Origin: Montifringilla adamsi
Taxonomy: Eukaryota > Chordata > Aves > Passeriformes > Passeridae
DNA length: 64,000 nt
Reading direction: 5' to 3'
Assembly (NCBI GenBank): GCA_017590115.1
Contig: JAGGNK010003335.1
Span: forward strand, 5,022,001-5,086,000
Below the pieces are notes generated by a model. That model was not told the origin of the DNA. It was given only the letters and a program-made list of their open reading frames with translations, and did no database searches. Positions 9,156 to 23,900 of this stretch are shown here, one piece after another. How positions within the stretch are numbered: the stretch's first letter is position 1; the number at the start of each line of letters is the position of its first letter. The position numbers and the translations under genes are program-made.

Positions 9156-12100
9156 TAGCACAAGGTATAGCACACATTTAACCCAGGGACAAATCTCTCA
9201 CACTCCAAGGGCATAACATTTCTCCACCTTGGAGCAGCCATCTGGATGGCCATCAGCAAGGCTCTGATGGGTGTTTCCTCTCACAGCTCCAGGGAGAAGC
9301 TGCACCCTCATGCAAATTAAAGAGCTCAGGAGAGACTCAAGCTGCAATGCCAGGACTTTATCCCTTAACCTACCTGGCTCCCCAGCAGTCTCTTAAAAAT
9401 CCACAGCAATGAAAAAAAGTTACCTAAGACTGTCAAGATTAAAATGTGTTTGCATTCATCTTGCCTGCACAGAGCACATTTCTAACATAAGTACGGGAGG
9501 GGCATTTACCCAGCAGACAGACGAGAGCTCTGTATGAATGTCTTGGTAGAAGAGCCTTGAAATTTCCTCCTTTGCCCAGCAGCAGCAAGCTCCTGTCAGG
9601 TGACTACCTCACTAGAGCTAGGCTTAACAGTCTAAACCCTAGAGAGGGCTGTCCTACATCCCAGTGTTTAGGGTCACCTTCCAAGCTCAGGAACAGGAGG
9701 GCATTCTTCAGTGCACGTGTTGGACTGATGCCCCCACCATGCACAGGCTGCTGTTGGATTAACTTCCCCACTGACAGCAAATAATATCCACTAGATGGAA
9801 AAAAACCTGAAACCATTACAGCAAGTGTCCACTGCCCTCCTGACTGCCCCCTTTCTCCTAGGGAAGATGCTGCTGCTCCCATTTCAGTCCATGCTTCCAT
9901 TGAATCACTTTACTCACCATCTGACGCTTGGCTTACAGGACAAACCTGGTGAGCTTAACACTAACAGACTGTGCCCTGATATCATGTTTTCCAGCTTATT
10001 GTCACTCTCCTCTCTCTCAGTTGGGGAATTGTTGCATTTTCAGGTGTTACCATTATCACACATTCTGATTTTCTTTCCATAATCATTATCAGCAGCTAAT
10101 TGAAAAGTTTCACTGGCAACAAGCTAAACTTCAGGCTATAAAAATATGCTTAAAACCAAAGGTGCCTATTTCACCAGGATGGCTTATCTGAACCTCCTTC
10201 TGTAAAAGCCAGGATAAGGTACACCAGAAAACACAGCAAAAGCAACAGGATGATATATTGTTTCATTTTAGAATGTTTCCTCATTAATAAAAAATACAAA
10301 TTCAGGTAGATTCAAAAACATGTCTCAGCCTTTCCCAGCCCTCTGTGGCACGAGCTGCAATAGGGGATGGAAGCAGCTGCTTCAGCCTGATCAACCTGAG
10401 GGACCACAGTGAGCATCCCTCCAGCATCCCTCTCTGCACCACTGGGGATGGCTCTCTCCACTCAAGTGACCTCCAAGAGCAGTTAATTCCTCTTAAGTGA
10501 GACAGAAAGAAAAGTGAAAGAGAATAAGCTGTTTTTCCTGATGGACAAGAACAAACACTGAGCTACACCCATGCTTCCAAACACACTTCTGACTACACAA
10601 GCAGCAGTTTCCTTACCTGTGTTAATGGAGTCATCACTGAAACTGATGTTATCAAGTAAAATAACAGTGTATGTCTGTGTTAGCACTTAATCCAACAGCA
10701 CTTTGTTTTGTCCTAAACCAACCCCCACTGTTATAATTTCAATATAATTCCTATGTACCTTCAATGAGAACCAATTCTTCAAGTTACCTGGACAGAAGAA
10801 AACACTGTTTCGAAGTTTTCATTCCCATTTTTTCCCTCCTTTATCCTAATATTGTTTTTGCCTCTTTCATATACCAGGACTATCAAAGCTCACTTAAAGA
10901 TGCTAATTTACCTAAGACATACACAGAGAATTTCACATAAAAGGTTACAGCTTCAAGATGTTACAATGGTACTCAGAAAACTCCTTTGCTTTCAAACGAT
11001 GCAATATAATACCAAAGGCAAAAGTAAATACAAGTGCACATGCTATGTGTGTGTAACCTCTTCACCCAGTAAATCAGATTAGTGTTTTTTGTAGTGTAGA
11101 ACCCCAATATCTGGGTGTGAAATGTTGCCTGAGCACCCAGAGCTCCTGGCTGACGCACCCACAGTGGCTGTCAGCATTCAGCATGTTTCTGCTATTAAGT
11201 CAGTCCTCAAACAACGAGCTGCGAGTTCCCATGGAAGGGAGCCCGGGTTTGTGCCAGGGCATGAGCTCATCCTTTGTTTTCCCCAAGGCAGACATTTTCC
11301 CTCCTTCCTCAGGAGAGTGCTGGTTGGTGCCCCACTGGCTGGGACTGGGGGTCACAGCAGGAGCTTTCCCAGAAGCAGGCATGGCCCATCCTGTCCCAAG
11401 AGCTGGGGAGGAAGGATGGTCAGTCTCCCTGAGAAAGGAAATTCCATCTCTCCAGTCAGGACGCTTTAACCCCCAGCTCACAGAACTCAGCATGGCCTAT
11501 GTCAGGCTTTTGCAAAGATGTACATAGAAGTTTCCTGCTTGGCAGCAACCCACAGAGAACTTAAAACAAATACTCCATCTAATTAAAGTTAACTTAAATC
11601 CATTACTCAGTTAATTACATAAGGAGACATTCACCCTTAGAAAAAAAAATATATAATCTAGCAAAAAGTAAATATGAGCATATTTAACACCTTTTTAAAG
11701 GTGCTAAAATCAGTTCTAAGGGACAGGTTAGCAGACAACTACCCTCCGTGCTTTACTGTGGGAAACCACTGCTGTCCCTGGGTTCCCAGAGGCTCAGACT
11801 GCCCTGAAGTCCACATGTGATTTCATTTATGTAATTAGGAGCAAGCACCATCAGCAGTGATACTATTTGTGAAGTCAGGGCAAGTATGAAAAGTTCCCAG
11901 GAGTGATGCTGCAGAGCCCATGCTGGGTGGATGCCATGTGCAATGAGAGGTGGCAGGTCCTCAGCCCTGCAACCACGCTCACCTGAGCCCCTCTGACAAG
12001 AGCAAACAAAGGTGTGTTCACATTTCCACTGGCCTGGCTCACACCCAGCACTGCCTGGATTAGGTTGCTCAAACAGTTACAGTAGATGCAAGTTTGCCCC

Positions 12101-13198
12101 AATTCCTCCTCTTCACCCCATTCTGGCTGGCATTTTCACATAGGAAGCCACACACCTTGCACCTGATTTTAGTCAGAGCAAACTAACATCAAATCTCTGT
12201 GGACTGAGACCTGGGTGTCAAGAACAGAGTAACACACAGGAAAAATAATTCCTAAGTGATGAGCAGAAACAGCCTTCTCATTGTTCCTGTGCAACTCCCC
12301 TGATGCTGTGGCTCTTCCCCACCGCCCAGAGCTCACCCTCTCTCGAGTGGTCAGGCTGGGAAAGCCACTGCTCAGGACACAGCACAAGAGAGGACCAAGA
12401 GTGCTAACGCACCTCCCTCATGCATCTCCTGAGAATGACACAGGGCTGCTCTGCTAGCTCAGTAGCACCAGGACACCATTCCCCATGGACTGCTGTGGGA
12501 AGTGCTTCTGCTGTCTGCCCTACCAGAGGAAACCCAGCTTTTCACTCCACGCAGCTATTTCAGCCAAGCATCCATGTTTGGGAGGACTTGCATCCTATTC
12601 CAGCTCTGGCTACATGCTGCCAATTTAATTTCTGCTGCAATTATTCTCCCACCCACACACTTGATCTAATGTCAATTAGCACTGACAGGGTCTCCAAAGC
12701 CCACATTTCCAGCCCCCCTGGGCCAGAGAGCTGCCAATTCTGGCAGTTTGGGAATGAACAACAAAACAAACATCCTCTCTTTTTATTAGCACTGCATGGC
12801 AGTATTTTGACTAGCAAGCTCATGCTATAGGAAGCCAATAACAGTGGGATCTCCAGAAACTGATGGATGGGTGCTCCCACTCTCCCTGTCTGCTGGGGAG
12901 GAGTGGCTGGGACCAGGGCCCACAAGGACACCAACACCATGCCAGCTGAGACTGGGGATCCCAGCATGTCAGCAAGGATGTCATGACTTCATGATGGAAA
13001 TCTGGACTGCTGGCTGGAAAGCTCTGAGCTGTCCCCAGCATCCCACAGGTCCCACCTCCACCCATCTCTGGGTCCAACAGACAGGCAGCCCTTCTTCAGG
13101 TAGCAAATCTGAACATCACTGCATTTGTAGCCTCCTCTGTAGGTCCTTCCTGATAAGGACAGACTTGTCCAGTAAAACCAACTGATAATCAAAGTCTG

Positions 13199-13202
<4 letters not shown>

Positions 13203-13241
<39 letters not shown>
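13203..13241. repeat. Poly-A run (39 bp)
   Basis: An uninterrupted A run on the plus strand follows GTCTGCTTT. It could be the tail of an old retroposed sequence or simple slippage; I see no parent transcript next to it. Confidence 0.85.
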
Positions 13242-13243
<2 letters not shown>

Positions 13244-16200
13244 TTATTTTTCCCAGAAGTTAAGAAGTTACTCACTCATCCTGTTCAGTACTGTTCCTGC
13301 TAATTGTGAAAAAGCAGCTCTCTGGTTCAGCTTCTTCAGTTTGAGGGCAGCTATTCCCCACAGTCATGGCAATAATCAAAGTTTTAATAAGGAGGATTGA
13401 TCACATTCTTGGACTCTGAGTAGTGGTTTACCAGAAAGCTCAACTGAGAAACCACAACAGATTTAGAAAAAGGGGAGATGAAAATTCACCAGCTACTCCA
13501 CACCTTCCAAGTTCTCTTGCACAGAAGGCAACTACAAAATTTCACTGCCTTCAACACAAAGATTACACCTAAAAAGCTAAATTGCAATAACAGAAATACA
13601 GATTTTCCTACAAATCACTCAGACTGAGGCATTCTGCTTATGCTCACGTTTCAAGCAAGAGTTACTGTAGTCGTAAGTCAAGATTTTCAACAGATCTTTG
13701 CCCAGTGTGATGAAAAAGCATATAGAGTAAAACCTGGAGGAAGAAAGGATATGTGCTCCACATTACTGCAAAGGCCACTTGGGGTAAACTCTCAAAATCT
13801 TTTTCAGAGACAAACCCCCAACCTCTTATTGTGATTTGAGGGCAGAATTCCAGCAGAAATTTTTTCCTGTGTTTCAAAGCAGATTGCTTTTTTCCAGATG
13901 CAAGGAAGTGCACCTAAAGGTTGCACATATTGAGCCAAGTTATTACTTCACAATGAAATTTTTCCTTCTCACAATCTAGTATGGGCCCTTGCCAGAGGGG
14001 CTGAATGAACACGGCACAGGACAGCCCTGGGTCACCTGGCACTGCTCCACAGGGATCCCAGCCATGCCTGGGAGCTCTGCTCCCAGGGGATTGGTACCTG
14101 CAGCAAAGACTGGCTCTCTCTGGGTGCTGATGGTCACCCTCAGCCTCACACAGGTCAGAGGACATCAGTGATAACACTTGGGTTAGCACAGCTGCTGTTC
14201 CAGGCTGTCAGCATGAACCACACTGAAGGCACAGGTGATGTGGAGAGAAGAGTCAACCAACACATCTTGGGTGCAAGCACAGCAACCTGGAAGTGTGTGT
14301 GGAAATCCTTCACTTCCTCTCTGGGAAACCCAAAAAGAAACTAAGGAAGACAACAGGACACAGGCACCAAAAAAAAGGAGCAAGAGCAGGAATCTGCTGC
14401 CTGTACTTGTGTACCCCTGTTCACACACCTCTCTCAGTGCCCTACCACAAACACATCTGCTTTACACACCTCCTCCCCAGATTTACGTATTTTCAGTGTA
14501 GGTCTGGATTCAGAATAGTGCATCCCTACCCCCTTCATTATATTCTATTAAACTGTCTAATTTTTAAAAAGATCCATATGTAACATATATTAATAGTCAG
14601 ATTCAAATTCAATCTGCATTAAACCTCAGGAAGTTGTATCTGGCAGTGGAACTGCTGCACATTTGTTCCTCATTTAATATTATTCATAGGTAAAGCCTAG
14701 TAAGAAAAAATATCTGTCAGAAAAGATGGCTGTAATTGATAAATGAAGCAAACATGGCCAGAATGCAAGGCCCAAGCTCACACACCAGCCTGTGCTGTGA
14801 GTCAGGGCAGGAAAGACAAACAGCCCCACGTGTTGCTGGCGTGTGGTGCTGAGGGAGCTCTGCTGGTGCTGCGCCTCTGCCCGCTGTCCTGGGCAGAAAT
14901 GCAGAATATCTGCAAATACCACATCGCTGGAATGGCCAACAGACCCCATGGCCTCACACTCTGGTCCACTTCTCATGGAGTTTGGGGGATCTCACCCTCA
15001 TCCTGAGCATTCGGTGGGCTCTCTGCTGCCAGTACTTCCTCCCCATTCCTCACTGAAGGAGACTCCACTCCTTACAGCATCATCCCCTCTCTCCCACCTT
15101 TGCAGCTCTTGTATTCCTTCTGAACTGAGCCAGGGAGGGCTGAGGAGGCACCCTGGAACCCTCATCAGCACACTCTGAAAGCCTCTCTGGAAAGGAGCAA
15201 TTGAGCTAAACCAGCAGATCCTGCACGCAGGCATTTTGTAAGGGCTGGAGAAAAAGCATGGAACAGCATATGACATAAACGACCTCTGTGGAGGAGACAG
15301 CCATCTGAGCAATATTTGAACACTCGGCATCAGCCAAAGGGAGCTCACATGCTTTGGGGGCAAGCTCAGGGGATTCTGACAGCCTGAACTTTGATGTTCT
15401 GAAGGCTGTGGGCCTCTATCTCTACCCTGGGAGGGGTGGCCAACCTACAGCAGTGAGATGGCCCAGCTGGCTCGAGCCCTGCCATCCAGGTGCCCTGGGA
15501 AAGCTGGCAGCATGTGCACCAGCTCAGCACACATTCAAGGGGAGCCAGGCAGCAGGAGCTGTCCTCTGCCTATCCTCCTGGTCTCCTCCTTGTTCCCCAG
15601 ATATCTCCACAACATGGACCAGAACATGCAAAAATTGACAATCCAGTACCTTATAAGCAGAGAGGGAGAAGAGAAACCCCATTTCTCCTTCCATCAAGAA
15701 GCCAAAGGAGAATGAAAGTCACCTCTGACCTTGCAAACAAGCCATTAGAGATGGGTAGGAAAGATGGGGAGACCTGCTCAGCTCCATCCACCACCTGGCT
15801 GCTGCAGGAGACGGGGTAGTAAGGCAGGGCAGGATACAGGTAGAAGGCTCCAGGGAACAGAGCTGAGGACAGAGGGAAGAGAGAAGCTGCAAAACAGAGA
15901 GAAGGAGTGAGAGAGGGGAAAAAAAACCCCAAAGGAAAAAGATGAGAACATTACAAAAAGAAGAAATCCACCATCATGGGAGGTGAATCACTGTCACAGG
16001 ATTGGGAGGGTGCAGCAGATTTTGGAAGCAGCCAAGGTAGAGGCACATCAGCTGAGGCAGATGCAGACAGACCCTGGATGTGCTGTACCTTGGGAAGGGC
16101 AGGCACTGGACAGTCAGAGGACTCCCAAGAGCTCCATCCAAAGTAACACTAACTCTGAGCTTGGTCATGGCCTCATGGGGTCAGTGCTGGATGCCACCCT

Positions 16201-16495
16201 CCACGTGCTGCCCAGCCATCCTGTGTCCCCAGCAGGCTGATCCAGCAAAGCCTGGATTGGCTGGAAGGCAGTGACACAGATGGGATTGTGCCAGATCTGC
16301 TCAGGATCTGGCTTACCATGGGAACCAGCCCAAGAAAAGCACAGATAGACCTGCAGAGAACTTTAAAACCACACATGGAAACTCCTTCACTTCTGGAAGG
16401 AGCACAGGGCTTTCCAGCCTCCAGACATGGATGTCCTCTCCTCAAAAGCAAGCTGGGAGAGCAGCAGATGTGGGGCAGGGCTGCAGCTGCCATAC

Positions 16496-16580
16496 CTGTG
16501 GGTCCGGCTCGATGTTGATGCGGTATGCTTGAGCCTTGCCATCTTCCAGGACAGGGGGGGACCAGGTCTTCCCTTCAGAT
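16496..16580 (-). CDS. PDLIM4: PDLIM4 coding exon 3 (linker after PDZ)
   Basis: This 85-base exon completes Arg82 and encodes residues 83-110: SEGKTWSPPVLEDGKAQAYR followed by INIEPDPQ. It corresponds to the human PDLIM4 linker with 'EGRSW', 'DDSKAQAHRI' and 'IDPEIQ'. The acceptor is CACTGCAG before ATCTGAAGG and the donor is CCACAG before GTATGG, ending in phase 0. The frame agrees with exon 2 (phase 2) and exon 4 (phase 0). The segment links the PDZ domain to the variable middle region and has no catalytic role. The closest alternative is the equivalent exon of another ALP-family member, but the KAQAYRI sequence favours PDLIM4. Confidence 0.93.
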
Positions 16581-16654
16581 CTGCAGTGGGAAATTAAGTA
16601 AACACTACTTAATTTGCTTTTAAAAAGCCCAAACCAAAGTGCTCCCCCCCATAC

Positions 16655-16790
16655 AAACAAAACCCACAAAAATCCCAGAGAAAGAAACAGGCTCTTTAAA
16701 CAAAACAAAAAAGCAATTAAACAAATTAAAAAAAAAAAAAAGCCAAAACAAACAAGCCAAAAAAAAGAAAAAACCAAATATATATATAGC
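16655..16790. repeat. A-rich low-complexity tract
   Basis: The tract is A-rich with interspersed C (AAACAAAACAAAAAAGCAAT, then AAAAAAGCCAAAACAAAC) and ends in a short TATATATA. In the PDLIM4 transcript it is a U-rich stretch about 75 bases upstream of the exon 3 acceptor. It may act as part of an extended polypyrimidine region, but that is an inference. Confidence 0.7.
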
Positions 16791-19700
16791 ATCTATTAAT
16801 TCCCTGGCAGGTTTATACTGTATTTGCAATTTGCAGTCCAATATTATCCTCAGAAACATTACAGTGATAAATAGAGAAGATGACAGTTTTATCCTATTAA
16901 AGCTCAAAACCATCCTTGAACTATAAGATTCTGTCTCAGTGTGGGGTTAAAGAAACAAACTTATTTTGGTCAAGACGTCAGAATACAGACTCTTGGTGGC
17001 TCCTCTTTTGCATATTTCTGGCTTTGTGCCTTTATTCTGGCCCTGAATCCAGAAAGTATTCTGATTACACATGTGTATAGATATATGCATACATATATAC
17101 ATGCAATCCCTGGCAGGCTTGTGTACTAGACCACATCAGGAATTCTATAAACACCTTTCAGGGAGAAGGCTTTCACCACCCTGTATGAATCATCCTGACC
17201 CTTTCAACAGTTGCCAGATAGAAAAAGCCCTAAAAATACAGTTTCCATTCCCAAATGCATCTTCAGTCCTGCCAAGGCAGATCAGAATACTGTCACTGTC
17301 CAAAGATTTTCCATGTGCCTGATAATTTTTTCCCCACAAAGGCATCTGGGGACATGGCTGGAATGTGATCTCCAGCACTTTGGGTATGAGGGAGTCACAG
17401 GGGCCTGAGCAGGGTCCAGCAGGTACATCCACAGACTTCTCAGGATGCAAGAAGATTAAGGTGGAAGATGGAGACTCCAGTAAGTTCAAGATAAAGCTTT
17501 CAACATGCAAACTATTCTGTTTATCATCACAGTCTGTATATGCACCGCTTCACAAATATAGGTGCTGTTCCATGGGCACAGATGCATCGAAGCATCCTTT
17601 GTGGACTCTCACCCCTGCCACATTCCACATTCACGTTCAGTTAAATTAACTGCAGAGTCCAAGTTTGAAAAATAGGGAGCATGACTTTAACCCAGGAATT
17701 CTCCAGGAGATTTTTATCTTTGGTATTTTGCAGCTACACAAGTCAACATACAAAGCTGCTTTTACAGATCTAGGGTCTGACCCAAAACCTACCAAATGCA
17801 GGGGCTCCCACTGACTTGAACACACTTTGGATCCAGCCCCTGAGGATTTCAGCTTTTTTTTTCTCATTACTGCCATTACAGCTTTTTCAACAGGGAGTTA
17901 TTACTCTCATAGCTAGTTATCTTGTTCTGGTAATTCATCTTTACTGTTATTTTTTGATATTAGGCTGGGATAATTCACTTATAAATTGGTCTTTCCAAGT
18001 GGGACAAAGTCCCTCCCAGGAACACCAGCATTCCCAGCAACCCCCACTTGCTTTTTGCCACGATCTGGTGCTGTGCACATAGCTTCCACATTGAAAATCA
18101 AATCTGGAGGCCCAGAACAATGGAAATGCCTCATTACATTGCAGGGATCACCATTATTATTTCTGTGCTTTCCCCTGCACTGAGCTAGCCTGATGAGAGC
18201 TCGCAGCGCCCCGAGGAGGGTCCAGGATGACCTCCCCCCACTCAGCTCTGGAGCCCACGTGCCAAACACAGCTTAAAGCATCTCCAAAGACTTCAACCTG
18301 CCAGTAAATAAGAGCAGAGCTTCAGCAAGTGATTCTGATTGCAGAAGATAGGAGCAATAGCCATAAATTCATTCTGTGTGAAGGTACCAGTCATGAGCAT
18401 TACCAGCACTCCCAGTTCTCCAGAGCCCTGACAGAGACCACACTGTCTGACCAGAAGGCAGATAAACCCATGCTTTCTAAAAGTCTTCATGGGTATATTT
18501 ACACTTAATGACAGACATGGACAGATTTCAGTTTACATGGAGAAGCCCATTCACGGTTAATGCATTAATGATTAAACTCAAGGCTCCACCATCAGTTCTG
18601 CAGGGTGACAAGAAGTTCTTGGTATAACTGAGACCAACTGTGACAGCTTCCAGCAACAGCCTGAACACAGCCAGGCTCACATCAGCCCCAGCTCCCACCT
18701 GAAGCACACTGGAACAAGCTGATACAGCACAATCTGGGCTCCACTTGGCACTTTGAAAGGCAAAGCTAAGGTGAATGGGAGAACCACCAGCCTCACCAAA
18801 AAGAAAGTAAAGTTGTAAGTTTAATGAGCATTTATGCTTACACAGGGAGACCCCCTCTTTTCCCTGGGAACAGCAAAATACCATGTAATCTGAACTAATC
18901 CAAAACAATTAAGAGATTACTCTGCCTGAGCGAACAATGCTACAGGCAGCTACTGCAGGAGGGGCTGATGCTTGGAGCTCACAGCCCAACCCCAGCTGCC
19001 AGGAACAGCCCATGCCCACATCCCCAGCAGGACCAGCAGCAGGGGGGCCCCCTGTACCCCCAGAACAAGCCCCAGAGCAGTGGGGACTCAGGGGCCAGCA
19101 GTCAACCCAAGATTCCCCCAAGCAGCAGGCTCACCCTACCAACAGAGCAGAACTTTGTGTTTAGGCAACAGCAAAAACTCAACACATTTCTCATACGTCA
19201 CAGGCAACAGATCAGGCATCACTCAAATGTTCCAAGTTGTTTAATTTACAGCTCAAGGACAGGAAAAGTGTTCTCAGATGTGCTATAGGGGATTAAAGGC
19301 AGTTATGTGGAAATCATTACCCTGCACTTACACCACTCTGTTCTCTTAATGGCATCTAGGACAATCCCAAGAAAAATAACTTGACCTAGGTTAGTGCAAG
19401 GCCTTCCACACAGGGCTTCGTAGGAAATGGACCCATAAACAGGACATCACTTAAAAAAACCCGAAGCTGTATACATGTTTTATCCCACCATTCGCTTTCT
19501 AAAAGTCCCAGTCATTCTCAAAGATTACTTGCACATGCTCACATATTTTACCAGAATGTTTTTTCACCTGGTAGTGATCTGCAAGTCTCACTCCCAACAT
19601 TGGTAGAGCTGCTCTTAAGTTGCAAGAATTCCTGTGTCTTACCAAATTTCTTATTTCTCCATCCCCTAAAAACATTTATCACTTGGGGAAGTGCCAACCT

Positions 19701-20707
19701 GGATCCAGGTCACTGCTGTCACCATGCAGCTGCAAAACCACCATGTTGCTATATTTCAGCCCCTTTCTTTGGGGGGTGACTCCAGGGTCCTGCCCATCTC
19801 CTGACTGCTCTTCACCTCCCTCCCACCGTGGCACATCACTGTGCTCACAGCTGATTGTTACCACTGATTTGGCCATTAGCCTTCTAGAAGCTGAGCTCGG
19901 TCTAGAAACAGCTACAGCCAAACTTCCCAGGCTTGTGAACCTCACCCCAATAACCAGGAGGTGTTGGATCCATCCTCTGCAGGGCAGCTGAGCTCTGCTC
20001 AGCACCCCAAAGGACACAGCTCCTTCAGTCAGTGGGAAGAAGCTGGAGGATTTCTCCTCCTTCATTCCTCTCAGCTGAAACCATTGTGTATTGCTCTGGA
20101 AAGCTGCCGGGTTTCCTCTCTATTAGCCTTCAAGGAGCTCCAGAGGGGAAGCTGTGATTCACTTTTTCAGTTGTACTTTTACTGGAAACTTGAGAACATA
20201 CATTGTCATCCTTCCCATCTTCCAGCAGCTTGCCTGTGCTGCTTACAGCTAATAGACCCCAACAAAATCCCCAGGAACTGGGGGAGATGGGAGGAACATC
20301 AACTACGTGAGGTTCCAGGTACTCTTGGGGCTACAAGTCCAGCAGATTCATTACTGGGCTTTCTTACAGAAACTTTCAGAGAAACTCCTTCTTTTTATAT
20401 AGAGCAGGGATAGATAATCTTCTTATCCAATTCTCCAAGCAGACTCAGCAGTGGCATACACAGCAAACCAAGGAGGAAGAAACTGCTTCCAGGACATAGT
20501 TTAAATAGAAGGAACCAAAGCTGGACCTTTGAGGATTTATTCTTTGACACCACAGTCAGGAAATAAATTCAACTCAACCACTCTGTGGTTCTTGGCTGCA
20601 CCTGGGGCCAGGCAGATGCTGCCAGTTGTCCAGTATCCACCTGGCCCTGTGGACAACAGCTCCAGGGCTGTCACCAAAAGAAAGGGCTGGAATCGGATTA
20701 GACTGGA

Positions 20708-20920
20708 AATCATAAAAGTGTGAAAGTTGAAAAAACCTCTTAGACCACCAAGCCCCAGTGCTGCCCCAGCATTGCCAAGCCCACCACTAAACCATGTCCC
20801 CAAGTGCCACATCCACATGTCTTTTAAATCCCTTCAGGGATATGAGGTCCCTGGGCTTGAAAACCCTTTCAGCAAAGAAATTTTCCCTAACAGCCAATTG
20901 CAACCTCCCCTGGCACAACA
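20708..20920 (-). mobile_element. CR1 LINE 3' fragment
   Basis: Reverse-complement CR1 is visible as 'GCCCACCACTAAACCATGTC', 'CACATCCACATGTCTTTTAA', 'CTTGAAAACCCTTTCAGCAA' and 'GAAATTTTCCCTAACAGCCA'. It is the same CR1 group as the copy at 2031-2275 and has small deletions. Confidence 0.8.
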
Positions 20921-23900
20921 CACTAACACACTTCTTGCCTCTTAAGGAATTTGTTGTGTAACTTGGAAGCAACTTCACAGTGAATAAAAAGAACAAGTTT
21001 TATACCAGGTGTTTGTGAGTAATAGTTCGTGGGGCTGCTCAACACCCCAGATCTTTCTCCAACCAGCTGCCACGTAACTGGCCTGACCCTTCCTGCACTA
21101 AGGCAGGCAAAGTACATCCCGTGCTACCTTGGCTTGAGATTCAACAGCTGGGAAGATGATGATGGAACAGCTGCCTAGTTTATCACCAGAGCAGCCTGAA
21201 CCATCCCACTGAATCTTAATCAGCACCATCACTGCCTTCCCCACAGCCTCACTGAGCCCATGTGAACTCCTGGCCTCCCATTCCAGAGCCATTAACCACA
21301 GCCTGAACATCCAGCCCTTGTTCCAGGAGTGCCCACACCAAGTAATTCCTCACATCTTACATCAGTGCCCACATAGGCATCAGTTACATAAATCAACTCC
21401 TTTTGTAAACCAATGAGGATTTTCAATCACTTTGTTTCAGAACAGTAAGGCCACTGTGCTGCTTTGCCTTTCACCGTCCAAAGACAGACTTGCACATGTT
21501 GGGGAAAAGCAGGATCCAAAAAATCCAGGGACAAAACACCCACTAACTTCAGGGAGGTCAGGGGTCTGGCCAAGAAAGGAGGTAGAAAATGGAGGGTATG
21601 AAGAAGGAAGTAAAACCCCCCCAAGAGATTTGTCCTTGATAAAGGACAAAGAGATTTTAAAAAAAAAGGAAACATCTTCTAGTCCAGCCTGAGAGCAGGG
21701 GCAGCTTCACAGATACCAACAATGACTGTGGGCTCCAGGGGCACAGGAGAGCCATGAAGCCCAACATGCTTAAAAACCTGTGACATCCCCTTGCCAGCTG
21801 TTTTCCCAATGTGGGCACAGGGCCAATTTCTTCAGGAAAGCTGCAGCACAAGCCTTCATCCTCTCTGGCAGATGACAAAAGGTTCAGAAGAAGCTGTGGG
21901 GCTCGCCCTGGCCCTCTGGCACAGCTGGGCAGGTCTGGACAGTGCTGCCAAGGGTTTCCTGGCAGTCTGTGTCAGCAGGAACGGAGATGCCACGAGGTCT
22001 CCCATCCCACACCCAAGGTACTTTCAAGTGATTTCAACAAAACACAGCTCCAACCCAATTTTATGGCTGCCTTTATTTGATGCATGATACTTGGTCTTGG
22101 TCAGGCCACTCAGTAACTCCCACTTCTTGTTTTCCCCACATTCTGACTTTCCTACTGAACTTCCTAGTCCAAGGGCATTTACTGACCAGAGTCTGAAAAC
22201 AAAACCCGTCTTGTTCTCTAGCTCAGTAACACATAATGTCAAGGGTTGATGGAGAAAGGGCACGGAATGAAGCAGTCCAGAGGGCACCATGGGGATGGAA
22301 ACACTGCACACTGCACAGCTTGCTTTCCTCCCCTTCACACTCCTGCCTGGCTGGAAGAAGCCTGCTTTGATAAAACAGTTCCTCACTAAAGACATGCAAC
22401 AAACAGACTTCTTATTTCAAATGTATTTCAGAAAAACACATTTAAAAAGAATCTTTTGTGTTGGCTTGCAAAAGGCAGTGTACAGAAAAGATGTTGCTTG
22501 AACAGCAACCTCTGCCCAAAGGAAAAGATACTAATCCACACCACCACAGGTAGGGCTTTCTTGAAGCTCAGCCTCAGAGCAGGGTCCAGGGTGTTGATGC
22601 AGAGCTGTGACACACAGCAGTGCCTGGACACGCACACAAACCAACAAAACCCCTCATTATTGCCCCAGGACATGGCTCTCTGAGAAGGACCAGGTCACCC
22701 CACATTCTAGGAGGCAAATCTTGGAGGAGGGATCCACTCACACCTAGGAGGGAATGCCAGATGTGCTTCCAGCAATGACTAACAGCTGGGCAACAGGATC
22801 CAACAGGTCACTTGGCAGACAGGACAGAAATCCAAGAACCAATTCACTGTGCACCCACTTTGGGCCAAACTAAAAATAGACCTAATAGCTCATCACTGGA
22901 GCTGCTGTCCCTACTGCAGAAAAAACCAAATACTCAGTTTTTCCTGTCAAGAGAAATCCACATTCACCCTCACAGACATCTCTGGGCACAGCCAAGGTGA
23001 GTTCTGCCCTTGGAGAAGCCACTAAACAGTGTTACTACCTCCAAGAGGAGTCACCCCAAGCTGAACAGCTCCTCACCTCACCATCTGTTCCTGCCCTGCA
23101 GAGCCCTGAGCATTTATTTTTGCCTATGAGGTACAAAAGTCTTTAAAATCTGTGTTTATGAAGACTTTAAGGCCTGACAAAACCATTGCAATCCTACTGC
23201 TTAGCAAAGACCAAACATGCCACCCACAAAAAAAAGAAAGGCTGTGGGCCACCACCAGCAACATCTGTTAGAAAATTCACCTCCTCTGGACACACCACAA
23301 GGTCTCACTGTTAAAAATATCCACACCTTGCTAGGTACAGTTGGGAAAAAACAACCTGAAGCCACAGACCCTCCACACAGCACCTTCCAGATCACCCTGA
23401 GGTCATGAATGACCATGGAAAGGGAAACCAAGCAGCCAGATCCCCCCTAGCCCCAGCAAGGCACATACCAACACTGCTGTGAGACCACTGTGACCGCAAC
23501 CCCTGCCCTGTGCAGGAACCACCCCTTAGGAGAGGAGATGCACCTGCACAGAGATATTTAAGGGTCCAGTCTGAGCCAAAAAAACCACCAGTTGATATCA
23601 GGGGCTAAAATGAAGTGTAAAGGTGGGAATTCAGTCCATCAATTCACACAGCAGAAACCGTTATCCATGAGAATAATCACTGCCATGCTGCAGGTGAAAG
23701 GAGCTTTCAGCAGAACGTGGTTCTAACTCCCAGTGAAGCTGCTCTGCTGCCAGACCACCCTGGCAGCTGGTGGCTCACCAAAACCTCCTGCCACTATGGA
23801 TTTTCACCTTTTTCAAGGAGAGCTCCAGTAGCCTGCAGGCAGTCAGGAAGGGAACCCTGATCCTGCCCTGGGCACAGGTCCTCTTGGGGGTAGAAAATCA

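Larger units (their letters stand above)
2940..16495 (-). other. PDLIM4 intron 3
   Basis: The intron has a GTATGG donor at its 16495 end and a TTGCAG acceptor at 2940. It contains a TA/CA microsatellite (about 4600-4633), a 129-base tandem duplication (6121-6371), the composite LTR block (7649-8570), one CR1 (8886-9155) and a 39-base A run (13203-13241). The remaining stretches (2940-4600, 4634-6120, 6372-7640, 9156-13200, 13242-16495) hold no exon or repeat that I can recognise. Confidence 0.8.

Noticed and set aside
15651..15932. Possible extra PDLIM4 exon between exons 3 and 4
   Set aside because: Exons 3 and 4 join in frame and match the family across the join; this frame has a hydrophobic sequence unlike PDLIM4.
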